Of a stretch of 25,505 bases of DNA, positions 1-9,198 are shown in pieces. The DNA comes from Gamarada debralockiae. Its lineage: Eukaryota > Ascomycota > Leotiomycetes > Helotiales > Hyphodiscaceae. Numbering within the stretch: the stretch's first letter is position 1; every line of letters starts with the position of its first letter. The notes below the pieces were generated by a model. It had not been told where the DNA came from. It was given only the letters and a program-made list of their open reading frames with translations, and ran no database searches. The position numbers were made by a program, and so were the translations under genes. The stretch is from the NCBI GenBank assembly GCA_002803225.1, contig NXFV01000663.1, positions 1-25,505 on the forward strand, in the 5' to 3' direction.

Positions 1-461
1 TTTGTATTATAGCGGGAGTAGCGTTTGTACGAGCTCTGTATCTTCTTAGTCCTTAGCCTTTACGTGTTATCGTCCTTCCGCTAGCTCCTTCTCGTTAATT
101 ATCTAGTTTACCTTGTTCAAGGATATAAAGAAGACTATGGCCTTGCGTTGTTATATATTGAAGTGAAAACCTATGGTATTAATTAGGCTAATGTCAATAG
201 TAATAGTAGCGTCTTGATTAGTTGAGTTAGCTAGCGGTTTTGTCTGTTAGGGGGAAGGCAGAGGGAGCTTCCCCGCGAGCTCTCGCTCTATTGCGCGAAG
301 GCTATCCTTAAGGTCTTATTTATAGCGTTTAAGGAATGTTAGACGATGTCCGTGGGGGATAGCTACTACTAGGGGGGAGTCTAAGTCCCGAGAGAAGCCT
401 TGTTGGCTCGAGTTAATAAAGGGCTAGTTTAGGGCTAGTGCAGGGTACGCGTTGCGTTCTG

Positions 462-488
462 GATTTCCCTTGCCGGGCGGGGGAAATT
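462..488. repeat. GC-rich hairpin in pol, second copy of the LTR palindrome
   Basis: These 27 bases match the minus strand of the LTR palindrome (3093-3119) at 24 of 27 positions; all three differences are C to T. In the pol frame it encodes a Pro/Gly run (FPPPGKGNPE), so the hairpin is in frame within the protease-RT linker. Confidence 0.75.
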
Positions 489-510
489 AGCTGGGAGATT
501 ATTATTCTGG

Positions 511-535
511 ATTTCCTAGCCCTAGCCTAGGAAAT
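511..535. repeat. Second hairpin in the pol linker
   Basis: ATTTCCTAG and CTAGGAAAT form a 9-bp perfect stem with a 7-nt loop. In the pol frame it encodes FPRLGLGNPE, parallel to FPPPGKGNPE from the neighbouring hairpin. The two look like a degenerate direct duplication of one module, followed in both cases by the same GNPE codons. Confidence 0.6.
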
Positions 536-1080
536 AGGGTAGGGGGTTACGGTACAGATAGTTCCTAGGGCATACTCTTCCTAGTAGTCACTAAGACGTG
601 GGGTTTCCCTAGGATAGCTATAGGCTAGATATAATTTATACTTTTGTCCTATTGGTACTTGTCTTCGACTGCTAGGAGCTAGTCTATTCTCCTGATATCG
701 CGTATATATTCTTAATTCAGGTGTTATAGTAGTTATAGTAGCTATTGTCTAGTTATAACTATTTACTTCGCAAAAGAGAGGGTTAGGGGCGTCTCTTCTG
801 GCTACTCTAGAAGATATATGCTTATATCTAACTTGAGACGCTAGTGATATATTAAGTTCCTTCTAATAATAATATCTTAGCTTAAGGAGTCTAGAATCAC
901 TAATAGGCAGTTGCGGCAGGTTCTGCCTTCTATAGTCAGGTTAACGAGGATATAATAAGTAACTAGTATACCAGGTACTCTGTTGTAGCCTCGGACGGGC
1001 ATGGCCTTTAGTAGTGAATATCGCTGAAGATCAAATTATCTTATGAGTGCGTTAGCAATAATACGGCCTACGTACGTATA

Positions 1081-1098
1081 ACCGCCTACTCTAGTGTC
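1081..1098 (-). other. Aspartic-protease active-site motif, RIP-mutated
   Basis: Codons GAC ACT AGA GTA GGC GGT encode D-T-R-V-G-G. The expected gypsy motif is D-T/S-G-A. The G-to-R and A-to-V changes are each one TpG-to-TpA or CpA-to-TpA transition, so the catalytic Asp remains but the flap-proximal Gly-Ala pair is lost. Confidence 0.8.
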
Positions 1099-1229
1099 AA
1101 ACAGTACTTGTAGTTGAGTAAAGAATCTATTCTTTGTTATTGTATATAGAAACAAGAACTAATCACCGCCTAGTAACTTCGACAAATCGATTTCCTATAA
1201 GTCAAAGAAATAAGGGCTAATACTATTAG

Positions 1230-2750
1230 CTAGAGAGGAGTCTTTCTCTAGCCGGAGAAGTTTTTTGACTACTCTTCCTTATCTGTAGAGTTACTAGCTT
1301 CTTCTTCACTTGACTTAAAGTATTCGACGTTATTAAGTCCCTCTTCCTTAGTAAACTAGAACTCGTTGATAAGTCCTGGCCTCCTTTATTTAAGATAGTC
1401 GCGTAAGATGTACCCTAGTTTCTCGCAATTAAAACACTTGCTAACGGTAGCTAGGCTCTTTAGGTGAGAGTTGTCGGGAGTCTAACCCTTGCTAGTGCGA
1501 GCCAATAAGTATTCCTACTATTAAGGAGTTCCTTGTCTTGTACGTTTAAGGGCAAGTGTTTTAGTCGGAAATAAAAGTATTATTTGGGTGTCCCTAGTCC
1601 GGCTCGATATCCCTGTTCGCTGATTCGGTGTAATTTCCTTTACGCGAAGGGAACGGTTCTATTAGTCTACTAGTAGTAGTCGGGCTGCTAGCGCTTAGTA
1701 GCTAAGGTTTAAATCAGGTAGGACAGCCTTGATATTGTATCGGAGCCGGGTATTAATCTTACCTAGTAGAGAGCTAAAATAGGAGGCCTAGGGGATCTCG
1801 GCTTTACTAGCTAGCTTTATAAACCTTGCGTAGAACTATTCGAATGTATTGGTGTTCTTTATCTAAAGCTTCTGGAACGCTAATTAGCTGTTAAGCTGTT
1901 TATTAGGATCTGTAAACCAAATAGCTAGGTAGTCTATTATCTCCTTTGCTATAGTCTATTTATTAGTAGTATTGGCCTTTATCCGGGGGGTAAGGTATCT
2001 GAGGGTATTGCTAAGTATATAGTTATATATGTAGTTGACCTTGTCTTGCTTAGAGTCGAAATAATCGGTATTAGACTAAAATTTGCCTTTTATTTAGATA
2101 CGCTATTAGTCGAAGAATAGCTCTTTATCTCGTTTGTTTAGCTCTTTTAAGTCTGGAAGCTTCGGGCTGCGTTTCTCTTGGGGGGCTAAGGTAGTAGCCT
2201 TGCTATTGGCCTATAGGGTTTACTATAAGAGACAAAATAATGTTCCTTAGGTAATTGGCTCGTCTGCTAGGGGCGAGTAGCTAGGTCGTGGTCGTGCTGT
2301 ACGTATGTGACAAGGAGTAGTAGCTCTTTGTAAGCTATAAGGGGAGGAAAGGGGGCGTATAATATACCTATTACTCGACTTAGTATCGCTATCGGGAAGG
2401 GATTGAGGAGGGTACTTTGCCAGCTATCTTTCTAGTGCCCGTATATATTCTTCTTGGGCCTAGTTCTACTCGAACTATTCTTTCTGAGTGCGCCTTTTGT
2501 AAGGAGGCTTCGTATAAGTAATGTCTTTGCTCTTTCTACTACACGTAGTAGGGGCTTCTCCCAAGTTAGTATACTTGATAGGCTCAATACTCTGTAGTAT
2601 CTTAGTCGATAGGTAATTGTCTTGCCCAGAGGGTTGGTGACTAGGACCTGCGTTACTGTCTATAGTATTTGTTGATTAGGGGTTTTGTACTAACGGCTCG
2701 TCCGTCTAGCGGGTAGTAACCTTCCTACGCTATAACCACGTAAAAGAAGG
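1230..2750 (-). pseudogene. gag: gag relic with CCHC zinc knuckle (Ty3/gypsy)
   Basis: Gag forms the retrotransposon capsid and binds its RNA. One minus-strand frame can be followed from about 2750 to a TAG at 1250 or 1232. The order is a polar N-terminal region; a retrotransposon-gag core at about 1880-2165 (reads KLPDLKELN, RDKELFFD, then FTDPNKQLNS); a knuckle at 1395-1436 reading C-F-N-C-E-K-L-G-Y-I-L-R-D-Y; and an acidic tail (SSEEEASNSTDKEE). The knuckle has exact C-X2-C-X4-H-X4-C spacing, but the His and the last Cys are Tyr (CAC to TAC, TGC to TAC), both RIP-type changes that would destroy zinc binding. Several TAA/TAG stops stand where Gln or Trp is expected. No convincing ATG was found, so the start is approximate. 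Confidence 0.82.
1395..1436 (-). other. Zinc-knuckle coding segment, two ligands mutated
   Basis: Read on the minus strand from 1436, Cys is at 1436-1434 and 1427-1425. The His position (1412-1410) and the final Cys position (1397-1395) both encode Tyr. The CCHC spacing is intact. This is the clearest point at which RIP inactivation of gag can be read residue by residue. Confidence 0.85.
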
Positions 2751-2967
2751 CGTGACGGCCGTACTCCGAGAGCAGGTAGTTACTTAAGGTCGAATAACTA
2801 GCTCCTCGTAAGACTAGCTTTATAGAAGTCTAGCTGAACTTCTAGTAGGGATATTTACTATCCTCCCAGACGTTATAGTAGAGCTTTAGATTATGTAACG
2901 GCTGTACCAGATAAGACCCAAAGGAATAAGTGAACACGCGTTTATATTAAGAATCTAAAGCTAAGGA

Positions 2968-2985
2968 AAGAAGAAGAAGAAGAAG
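2968..2985. repeat. (AAG)6 microsatellite
   Basis: Six perfect AAG units lie within the LTR. On the transcribed (minus) strand they form a pyrimidine-rich CTT tract just after the hairpin, as is often seen near fungal transcription starts. Confidence 0.9.
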
Positions 2986-2986
2986 A

Positions 2987-3004
2987 GAGCTTCGTAAGAA
3001 GCTC
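2987..3004. repeat. Hairpin in the LTR near the presumed transcript start
   Basis: GAGCTTC and GAAGCTC form a 7-bp perfect stem around a gtaa loop, immediately downstream (minus strand) of the TATA motif. It may be part of the transcript leader. Confidence 0.75.
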
Positions 3005-3007
3005 GAG

Positions 3008-3015
3008 CTTATATA
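3008..3015 (-). promoter_or_regulatory. TATA box of the LTR promoter
   Basis: The minus strand reads TATATAAG about 134 bp into the LTR, upstream of the presumed transcript start and R region. Position and orientation fit the LTR promoter driving gag-pol leftward. The function is inferred from this context only. Confidence 0.5.
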
Positions 3016-3092
3016 CAGGACCTGGGACTATACTAATACAGGGTCCTTGCTAGCGCGAACTAACAAGGGCCCTGAATATAGCAGTTCTAGTT

Positions 3093-3119
3093 GATTTCCC
3101 CCGCCCGGCGGGGGAAATC
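3093..3119. repeat. 27-bp perfect GC-rich palindrome in the LTR
   Basis: Two 13-bp arms, GATTTCCCCCGCC and GGCGGGGGAAATC, flank a single central C, so either strand can fold into a very stable hairpin. It lies in the 5' (U3-like) part of the LTR. The same module, with three C-to-T differences, occurs inside pol at 462-488. Confidence 0.9.
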
Positions 3120-3148
3120 CAGTATCACGTGATTCACGCGCCGTGACA

Positions 3149-4144
3149 ATATTAGGGAGATAGATAGAAGGCCTAGTATTTATAACTCTTTAGGTCCTTA
3201 AGAGTTTATTATCCTCTATATAAATCTTAGTATATTAAATATATCTTAATAAGATACCTAGTAGTTATAAATACCTAACTACTAAGGAGGATTTACTATA
3301 TAATATCTTAGCTTAGAACCTAATCCTAGGGATTAGGACTAGGAACTATAGTATCTTAGCTATATATACGGAAGTACTATCTACTTAACTGGACTAGTCT
3401 ACTCTATTAATCCTTTACAGAGAAGTATAGCCCTATCTATATTAGGCTAATTCTTATAAAAGTCCCAGGGTATTTATTCACTATATCCTATATGTTTTTT
3501 AGCTGCAAAGGTTTAGAGTCAGGCTCTCTATCTTTATTAGTAAGTAATTTCCTGATAATACAAATAAGTACTCTAGAGTATACTAGCTAAGTATATAAAT
3601 AGCCACTAGCTACGAAAGTTTCTACTACCTACTTTCGGGATACAAGCTAGGCACGAAAACGATCGCATCAAACCATTATAGCTAACTACAACACCTCTAT
3701 TACTATTCTCATAGGGGATAATAAACATCCTTTTTATCTTAATAAGTAACGGCTTTGCGTATACTCATTATTCTTTCATTCTACACTCATAAATAGATTT
3801 AAGGAGACTTATAAATAGGTTATACTTCTTCCAGAGGTAGATACCAAAACTTTTTAGGTTTTCGAGAGATAGCTATCCGATCTTAAGTACGAAGATTTGG
3901 ACTAGCTATTCAATTATAGGCTATCGGTATTTGATAGTTTATACTAGCTGATACTATACAAGTTCTTCTATCTTACCGACTATCTTCAGGCGCTATCAGT
4001 TCAAAAACTACTTCTTTACTAATCTCTAAACAGGATAAGACTCAAGTTATACCACTTTTACTCATACTATTTATATACGAAAATACACCGCTCCGTTCAC
4101 CTCTGTGACGTTTATAGGTCAGCTAGGTTATATAGTATATAATA
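3149..4144. other. Gene-free spacer between the gypsy LTR and relic frame A
   Basis: Bases 3149-3600 are AT-rich and RIP-like with no supportable frame. They contain an imperfect 19-bp palindrome at 3319-3337 (CCTAATCCTAGGGATTAGG). Bases 3640-4144 keep more CA and TG than their surroundings, and two overlapping plus frames look partly open, but neither has a recognisable start or family. This part might be upstream sequence or a short 5' exon of frame A. Confidence 0.4.
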
Positions 4145-6205
4145 CCTAAGATTTTTGAAAATAGTAACTAGGTATTCCCCGAGGAGTTTCTCCATAAATT
4201 AGCAGCTGCCTAGGTACAATACATACAAAAGCTTGCTAAGGAGGTAAAGGCTGCTCGGGGAATAGTAGATTCAGCTATAATAAGATAATTTAGACCAGGT
4301 CTACAGAATTAGGCTTCCCAGAACAAATAGCAGAGCCTCTAGATTCTAATACTACTGTTCAGTCGATTATAAGAAGCTTATGAGAGATAGATAACATTAG
4401 GGACGGATTACAATCGCCTAGGCTCTTACTGCTGCGCGCTAGATTAGATTAAATAAAACAGAGTATCTCTGACATTATTTATACTAAGAGTTAATTCGAC
4501 TTAATTCTATAGCTCTAGTAAGGATAATATTCTTCCGCAGAGTATCGTTAGCTAATTAGATAAAGGGAACTTCTATACTTATAGCGATTCAAGAGTATCT
4601 TAAGTCGAAACAGCATATCTCCCGAGTATAAAGGGTATTAGATCATAGCACGATTTTTGTTCCCAGGCTCAGACAGAGGGATATACAACTACTGCCCATC
4701 CCCTGTCTTATTCGCGGGCAGTATCGAGTCTTTCTTTCCTGTATTAGTTATATTATACGCCTAGTCAGTTAGTATTACCGAGTTTCCTATCCAATACTAT
4801 TCGATATATACTAACTAGAGTAGAGTACCTTCAGTATTATCTATAATCGATCATCATAGCCCTCAACTAATACTAGTCTAATACTTGTATCCTAAATACC
4901 TCCAGGAAGTAGAAGTAGGAAATTTCAACTAACCTAGTACTACCCCCGGCCCTTAGAAAGTATAAAAGTATCGATACTACCTACTCTCCTAGCTTTACCT
5001 TTTCCTTCTCTACATCTTACTCTCGCAACTACCTATAACCTATCCTTTGAAATTCATTGTCATACTTCTATAGCCTCTATTATATAACTTCTATTATATC
5101 TTAAACCCGGACTAGAAAGTCCTTAGTAGCAGAATAGGAAACCTTCCCACGAGCTATTATAGAGATAGAAAATACAATTTAATAGTCTAGCGATATATTA
5201 AATTCTATAGATTCTACTATAATATAAGATAGCTGTCCTGTAATTAAAGATAGTAATATATTAACAGTCATAGTAATCGCCGATCCTTCCACGTATATAA
5301 TCAAGCAGGATACCCCGCCCGAGTCACCTATCTACCTAATAGCCGATATAGCTGCGTCTACGAGTACTACTAAGCAGGATACTCCGCCCGAGTTACCTAC
5401 CCCCCTAATAGCTAACATAGCTGCCTCTACGAGCGGCGCTAAGAGTACGATTAAGCAGGGTGCTCTACCTGAGTTATCTATCCACTAAACAGCAGATATA
5501 GCTGCCTTCACGAGTAGTACTAAGAGTACAATCAAGCAGAGTACTCTACTTGAGTTATCTATCTACTAAACAGTAGATGTAGCTGCCTCTATAAGTAGTA
5601 CTAAGAATACGATCGAGGAGAATACTCCGCCTAGGTTACTAATCCGCCTAATAGCTAATATAGCTACCTCTATAAATAGCGCTAAGAGTATAATCGAGGA
5701 GAATACTCTACCTAGGTTATCTATCTACTTAATAGCTATATCCGCCAGTACTACTTCTATGTGTAGTACTGGCTGTGTGACTAGGGGGCTAATTAACAAG
5801 AAGCTAAATAATAATAGTATATAGTATAAGATATATTAATATAATAAGACCTAATATCTAAATAGATTATCTTATCTTAATTGATAATAGACCTAATAAT
5901 AGTAATATACTACTTCCTCGTTTAATTAAGTAAGTTCTTCGAAATCGATAAAAATATATTAAAAGAATAAATAGTATCCTTAGAAGACTAGCTTTCTATG
6001 CTCGAAATCCCCTAGATAGCAACTAAAGCAGGAATTTTAGTTAGATAGTAGGAGAAAAGCGAACATTTAAAGATTTTATTAGTAATATACTTAATAATAG
6101 TAACTAGCTAGCAAGACTTATTAGCGATCTTATGAATAAGGTTTAATAGTATTAGAGGATATTACAGTGTACTAAGAAGATGTTCTAGGACTAATAGTTA
6201 AAGGT
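4145..6205 (+). pseudogene. Relic reading frame A with 27-residue tandem repeats, family unknown
   Basis: One plus frame (codons starting at positions congruent to 2 mod 3) can be followed for about 690 codons if TAA/TAG are read through. Near the start it is alpha-helical and polar (FPEEFLHKLAAAQVQYIQ, KLAKEVKAARGIVDSA), then Ser/Thr/Tyr-rich. About residues 385-540 form the repeat array, and the tail is basic with TAA/TAG runs that would be Gln-rich if restored. Repeat periods are 69 and 81 bp, all multiples of three, which supports protein coding. A few TGA codons do not fit Gln/Trp. No ATG start is evident and no known domain was recognised. The order, helical N-terminus then repeat region, would suit a structural (gag-like) or DNA-binding protein, but that is inference. 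Confidence 0.5.
5303..5760 (+). repeat. In-frame coding minisatellite, about six units of 81 bp (one 69 bp)
   Basis: Unit starts (aagcag/gaggag) lie at 5303, 5372, 5453, 5534, 5615 and 5696. The first spacing is 69 bp and the remaining four are 81 bp, so the frame never changes. The translated unit is roughly KQDTPPELP, then LIANIAAST, then S/T-rich residues ending KSTI. Early units keep CpA/TpG and Pro/Gln codons; later ones are more T/A-rich. This length pattern is expected of a repeat that expanded while the protein was under selection. Confidence 0.9.
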
Positions 6206-6574
6206 TTCTTTCTTTTATTATTATTTGCTATTTATTATTCTTTATCATTAGTGATTTTTTTGTCTTTATTATATATGAATCTCTATTATTAGTTATTTAA
6301 TAGTTCTTTATTTATTATTAGTTATTCTCCTATACTTTTATTATTAATTATTCTTTGTTATCTAATATATACTTTACGATTATTAATCTACTAAAGAAAT
6401 AATATCTGCTAAACTCTGAAAACATAGGTCTAATAGTCTATGAAAAGTAGTATATAAGTTTAATTCTTAATACTTTTGAGCTAATATTAGAAAGATTAGG
6501 TACTAATAAGGCTCTATTTAATCTTAAACCTATAGGGTTTCGGGCGTAAGATAGCCGACCTCGTGACGCGAATC

Positions 6575-6616
6575 AGGATACCCTTATTAATTAGCGCCTT
6601 TTTACTAAGGTATCCT
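6575..6616. repeat. Inverted repeat around AGGATACC / GGTATCCT
   Basis: The left arm 6575-6590 and right arm 6602-6616 pair over an 8-bp perfect outer stem, with further partial pairing inward to an 11-nt loop containing GCGCC. It sits in a non-coding spacer, with a similar 7-bp stem about 40 bp to the right. Confidence 0.65.
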
Positions 6617-6656
6617 TCCTTGTAAGTATCTCCTAGTATAGATACTCGGAAATTTC

Positions 6657-6682
6657 AGGATACTAGTCTCTATTTGTATCCT
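6657..6682. repeat. Second GGATAC/GTATCC hairpin
   Basis: AGGATAC (6657-6663) and GTATCCT (6676-6682) form a 7-bp perfect stem with a 12-nt loop. The sequence core is the same as in the hairpin at 6575-6616, so this is a repeated stem motif rather than a chance palindrome. Confidence 0.6.
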
Positions 6683-6791
6683 CTTACCTTAGTACTCTTC
6701 TATATAAGTACCTTTTAGTAGAGATACCTAAACTTTCCTTAGTTAACTTTCTTTATCGACCTAAAAATATAGCTTAATTTATAAAGCTATA

Positions 6792-7016
6792 GCTCCTACT
6801 ATAAAGTATCTAAAACCTTAGTACTAGAAATTATCTAGTACTCTAAATAATTAGGTACTATCTATAACCTAGTAACAAAATATTCTTATACTCTAAATAG
6901 TTAGGTACTATCTGAAATCTAGTACTAAAAATTATATTATACTCTAAATACTTAAGTACTATTTAAAATAGGGTACTAAGAATTATATTATACTAAAAAT
7001 CATTGAGTACTATATA
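6792..7016. repeat. 50-51-bp tandem repeat, about 4.5 units
   Basis: The motif CTCTAAATA...TAGGTACTATCT recurs at 6841, 6891 and 6942, with diverged units before 6841 and after 6993. Each unit has paired ACT/AGT-rich stretches (TAGTACT, AGGTACTA). The period is not a multiple of three and no frame persists through the array, so it is non-coding. Confidence 0.85.
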
Positions 7017-7260
7017 TTCTAAAATAATCGAAGATAGCTACCTCCGATTCAATTTAAGTAGATCCGTGATTATTATCCTTTAAATCTAGATCAAGGCCTT
7101 ACTAGGTCTTAAATCGTCCTCCCTTTAATATAAACGGTAGTTTTAGATGTTCTAAAATAGCCTTAGCGTAATTAGTATTTATAATAGCTTGTATTTAGCG
7201 TCCAGATAACTAAGCTAGAACAAGTCATCAGCTCAATACCTTTTATTCCGAAACCTAAGG

Positions 7261-9198
7261 AATCTTTAAGATAATTATATTATATCTATAAGATAATATC
7301 GTAGCCTCTTTCGACCCTTGATATTATTAGCTTACTAAGATTCAGGTACTATACTAACTAGCAGCCTACTAGATCACTCCGCCTATCGCTCCTCTACCCT
7401 ACCTCGATATCATCGTTCGACCTCCTTGATCCCTCTCCCTATTCCTAACTGCCTTACCTTTCCTACTAGCTGCCTGTATCACGTCTCCCATGGCCTGACT
7501 ATATCCTGGTATAGTGACGAGCCGGCTAAGGTTGAGCAGGTCAATCAAATATAGTCTCGCCTTGCTTACTATATCAATAAGCGGGTCAAGAAGGTCTTCT
7601 CTAGTGATCCGGATCTTAGTGGTAAGACCCTGGACTTCTGGGGTACTAGGGATAGGCACTAGAGCCTAGCTGCAAGAGAGTAGTAATTGTAGTGCTATTA
7701 TAAAACCTTAACTCGTACTAGGTTACCGGGAACTAGTATTTATATATAGATATAGACTATAGCTAGATAGATTTAGATAGGGAGAGTATATTCTACTATA
7801 AAGATAAAGGACCTTATAAGCTAAAGTAGACTAAAGAGCTATAAGAGGAGAAAAAGGAAGGTTAGGCTAGACGTAAGTAGATATTACTATTCCCCTAATT
7901 ATCTATATACTAATTAGCTAACTTTATTTAGTATTAGTATATATAGAGAAAAGAGAACTTTACTATCTAAAGTATATCTACTGATACTTTATAATTAAAG
8001 ATCCGCAAAGCTCCTACTACTACAGCATACTACTAGTAATATTTAAATCTAACTAGTATATTAACTAGCCATAGGAATTCTTTACTTCGCCTAAGCTATA
8101 GAGTTAGAGTATATATTATCTCGTACGGGTCCTTTAATATTATATCTAGAAAATAAGTAATTATACTACTCTGTATTTCTTTCTTCGAGTAGTAATATAT
8201 ACTAGAGTATATATTAGATAAGACAAAGGAGTAGATACTTAAGCTCTACTTAAGTTATATATATAGTAGTATTCAATATACAGGAGATCTTAACTAGAGG
8301 ATAAACCGTACTCTAGTATATTCCGGATCTAATAGATTACCTTAATCCCTAAAAGTACTTCTTTTCTCCCGAGGATAGAAAATAGACGAATAATAACTAG
8401 GAATATATTACCTAGGCGTTTATACTGACGGACGCACTAATATATTAGTCGATATAGGAAGAGCTAGTATCCCCTGATATTAGCTTTTTATAGGAATACT
8501 ATATTTTCGTCTACTAGTATATATTAGTACTTTTTGAGCGTTATACTACTTTAGTTCCTTTAAATATAGATAAATATATAGAAAAAATTATAAGGTTTAC
8601 AAAGTAATATAGAGGCGGCACTAATAATATTAACCGGATCTTCGAGCTAGTAGTCGCAATATATAAATTAGATAGCTAAGGTTATTAGAGTTAGGGTTAT
8701 TCAATAGTACTATATTTAGATTCTTTAACTACTTAATCTCTTATTCAGTAGTCTCTTATTTTAGAAATAAGAGTCTTAACTAAAGTAGACTATATTAAGC
8801 TAGGTTTATTAAACCTCAGAATTATTAATTAAGGGAAAGAAGAAAAGTAATCTAAGGTTTATAATAAAGATATTTAGTATATTAACTACAGAGTATAGAG
8901 ACAATTATCCTACTACTCGAGAAGGATAAAGACTAGGAATAATACAGATAAAGTTATTATAGATATAAACAAATAATTAAATATCAAAATATTTAAAGAG
9001 TTAAAAGGCTATTAAGACAAAGTAACTAAAACATAGGATCTATACTCCTATACCTATTAACTCTTAGGTTTCTACCTATAGATTATATATAACAGTATAT
9101 AACTATAGGCCCTCTCGTCCGTATACGTCTTCCTAACCTCCACGAGCTATATCTCCACTTGTTCTCAACTCTAATTCTCTTTTATAGTCTGCTCCTTA
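7261..9198 (+). pseudogene. Relic reading frame B, family unknown
   Basis: One plus frame (1 mod 3) can be followed for about 645 codons with only TAA/TAG interruptions. Bases 7380-7660 are the least RIP-mutated part and read SWYSDEPAKVEQVNQI, YYINKRVKKVFSSDPDLS, then KTLDFWGTRDRH. Trp-position TAG codons follow, consistent with TGG to TAG. Later parts read YLNPQKYFFSPEDRKQ and, near the end, FKELKGYQDKVTKTQ. The composition looks like a soluble protein, with no obvious transmembrane run. No transposase, RT or integrase motif was recognised. The 86-codon stop-free stretch on the opposite strand at 7399-7659 starts at GTG and is antisense to this frame. Confidence 0.42.

Larger units (their letters stand above)
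1..1280 (-). pseudogene. pol: pol relic: aspartic protease and pre-RT linker (Ty3/gypsy), partial
   Basis: Pol is read in the frame -1 relative to gag. The protease begins near 1110 with VLFDT-R-V-GGYTYVGR. The active-site DTGAGG has become DTRVGG through GGA to AGA and GCA to GTA, both RIP-type. Farther on come PVRGYNRVPG and DIIIRRN (about 856-876), matching the usual gypsy protease end (DxIxGRxW). After a Pro/Gly-rich linker, the segment near 40-215 (DISLINTIGFHF, IINEKELAEGR, EDTELVQTLLP) resembles the stretch just before the gypsy reverse transcriptase. The RT YxDD is not in the window. Scattered TAG/TAA codons interrupt the frame; no frameshift was needed between 1098 and 1. Confidence 0.82.
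1..3148 (-). mobile_element. Ty3/gypsy LTR retrotransposon, 5' portion, RIP-mutated, truncated by window edge
   Basis: The element runs right to left: 5' LTR (2894-3148), leader, gag, then the start of pol, which leaves the window at base 1 before the reverse transcriptase. Seen directly are an LTR with TGT...ACA ends, a CCHC zinc knuckle, an aspartic-protease DT(G)(A)GG motif and a pre-RT linker, all in the expected order and strand. RIP-type stops and substitutions break both genes. CA and TG are better preserved than in the block to its right, so this copy was probably inserted later or hit less often. Reverse transcriptase, RNase H, integrase and the 3' LTR must lie to the left of the window if they survive. 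Confidence 0.88.
2894..3148 (-). repeat. 5' LTR of the gypsy element (255 bp)
   Basis: On the minus strand the LTR begins TGTCACGGC and ends GCCGTTACA, a 9-bp terminal inverted repeat with one mismatch and the TG...CA ends expected of an LTR. It contains a TATATAAG promoter motif, a GAA/TTC trinucleotide run, a 7-bp-stem hairpin and a 27-bp perfect GC-rich palindrome. The gag frame lies downstream on the same strand, so this is the 5' LTR. The bases next to the outer end are atatt, a candidate 5-bp target duplication that cannot be confirmed without the partner LTR. The leader after the inner end (TAATCTAAAGCTC on the minus strand) sits where a tRNA primer-binding site belongs, but I could not assign a tRNA. 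Confidence 0.8.
6206..7260. other. Gene-free spacer with T-rich tract, hairpins and a tandem array
   Basis: Bases 6206-6400 are a T-rich, TTATTA-like low-complexity tract. Bases 6540-6690 hold a cluster of GGATAC/GTATCC inverted repeats, listed separately. Bases 6792-7016 hold a 50-51-bp tandem array, also listed. No coding frame could be supported. Confidence 0.5.

Noticed and set aside
3319..3337. CCTAATCCTAGGGATTAGG, resembling fused telomere repeats (TTAGGG)
   Set aside because: A single imperfect palindrome with no array of TTAGGG units nearby; chance in TA-rich DNA with frequent CTAG is enough to explain it.
7339..7347. Asp-Ser-Gly in frame B, like a retroviral protease active site
   Set aside because: No hydrophobic strand before it and no GRxW-type end after it, unlike the convincing protease at 1081-1098.
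7399..7659. 86-codon open frame on the minus strand
   Set aside because: It begins at GTG rather than ATG, has an in-frame TAG just upstream, and lies antisense to relic frame B, whose plus-strand reading has the more gene-like composition. Its openness comes from a weakly RIP-mutated stretch.
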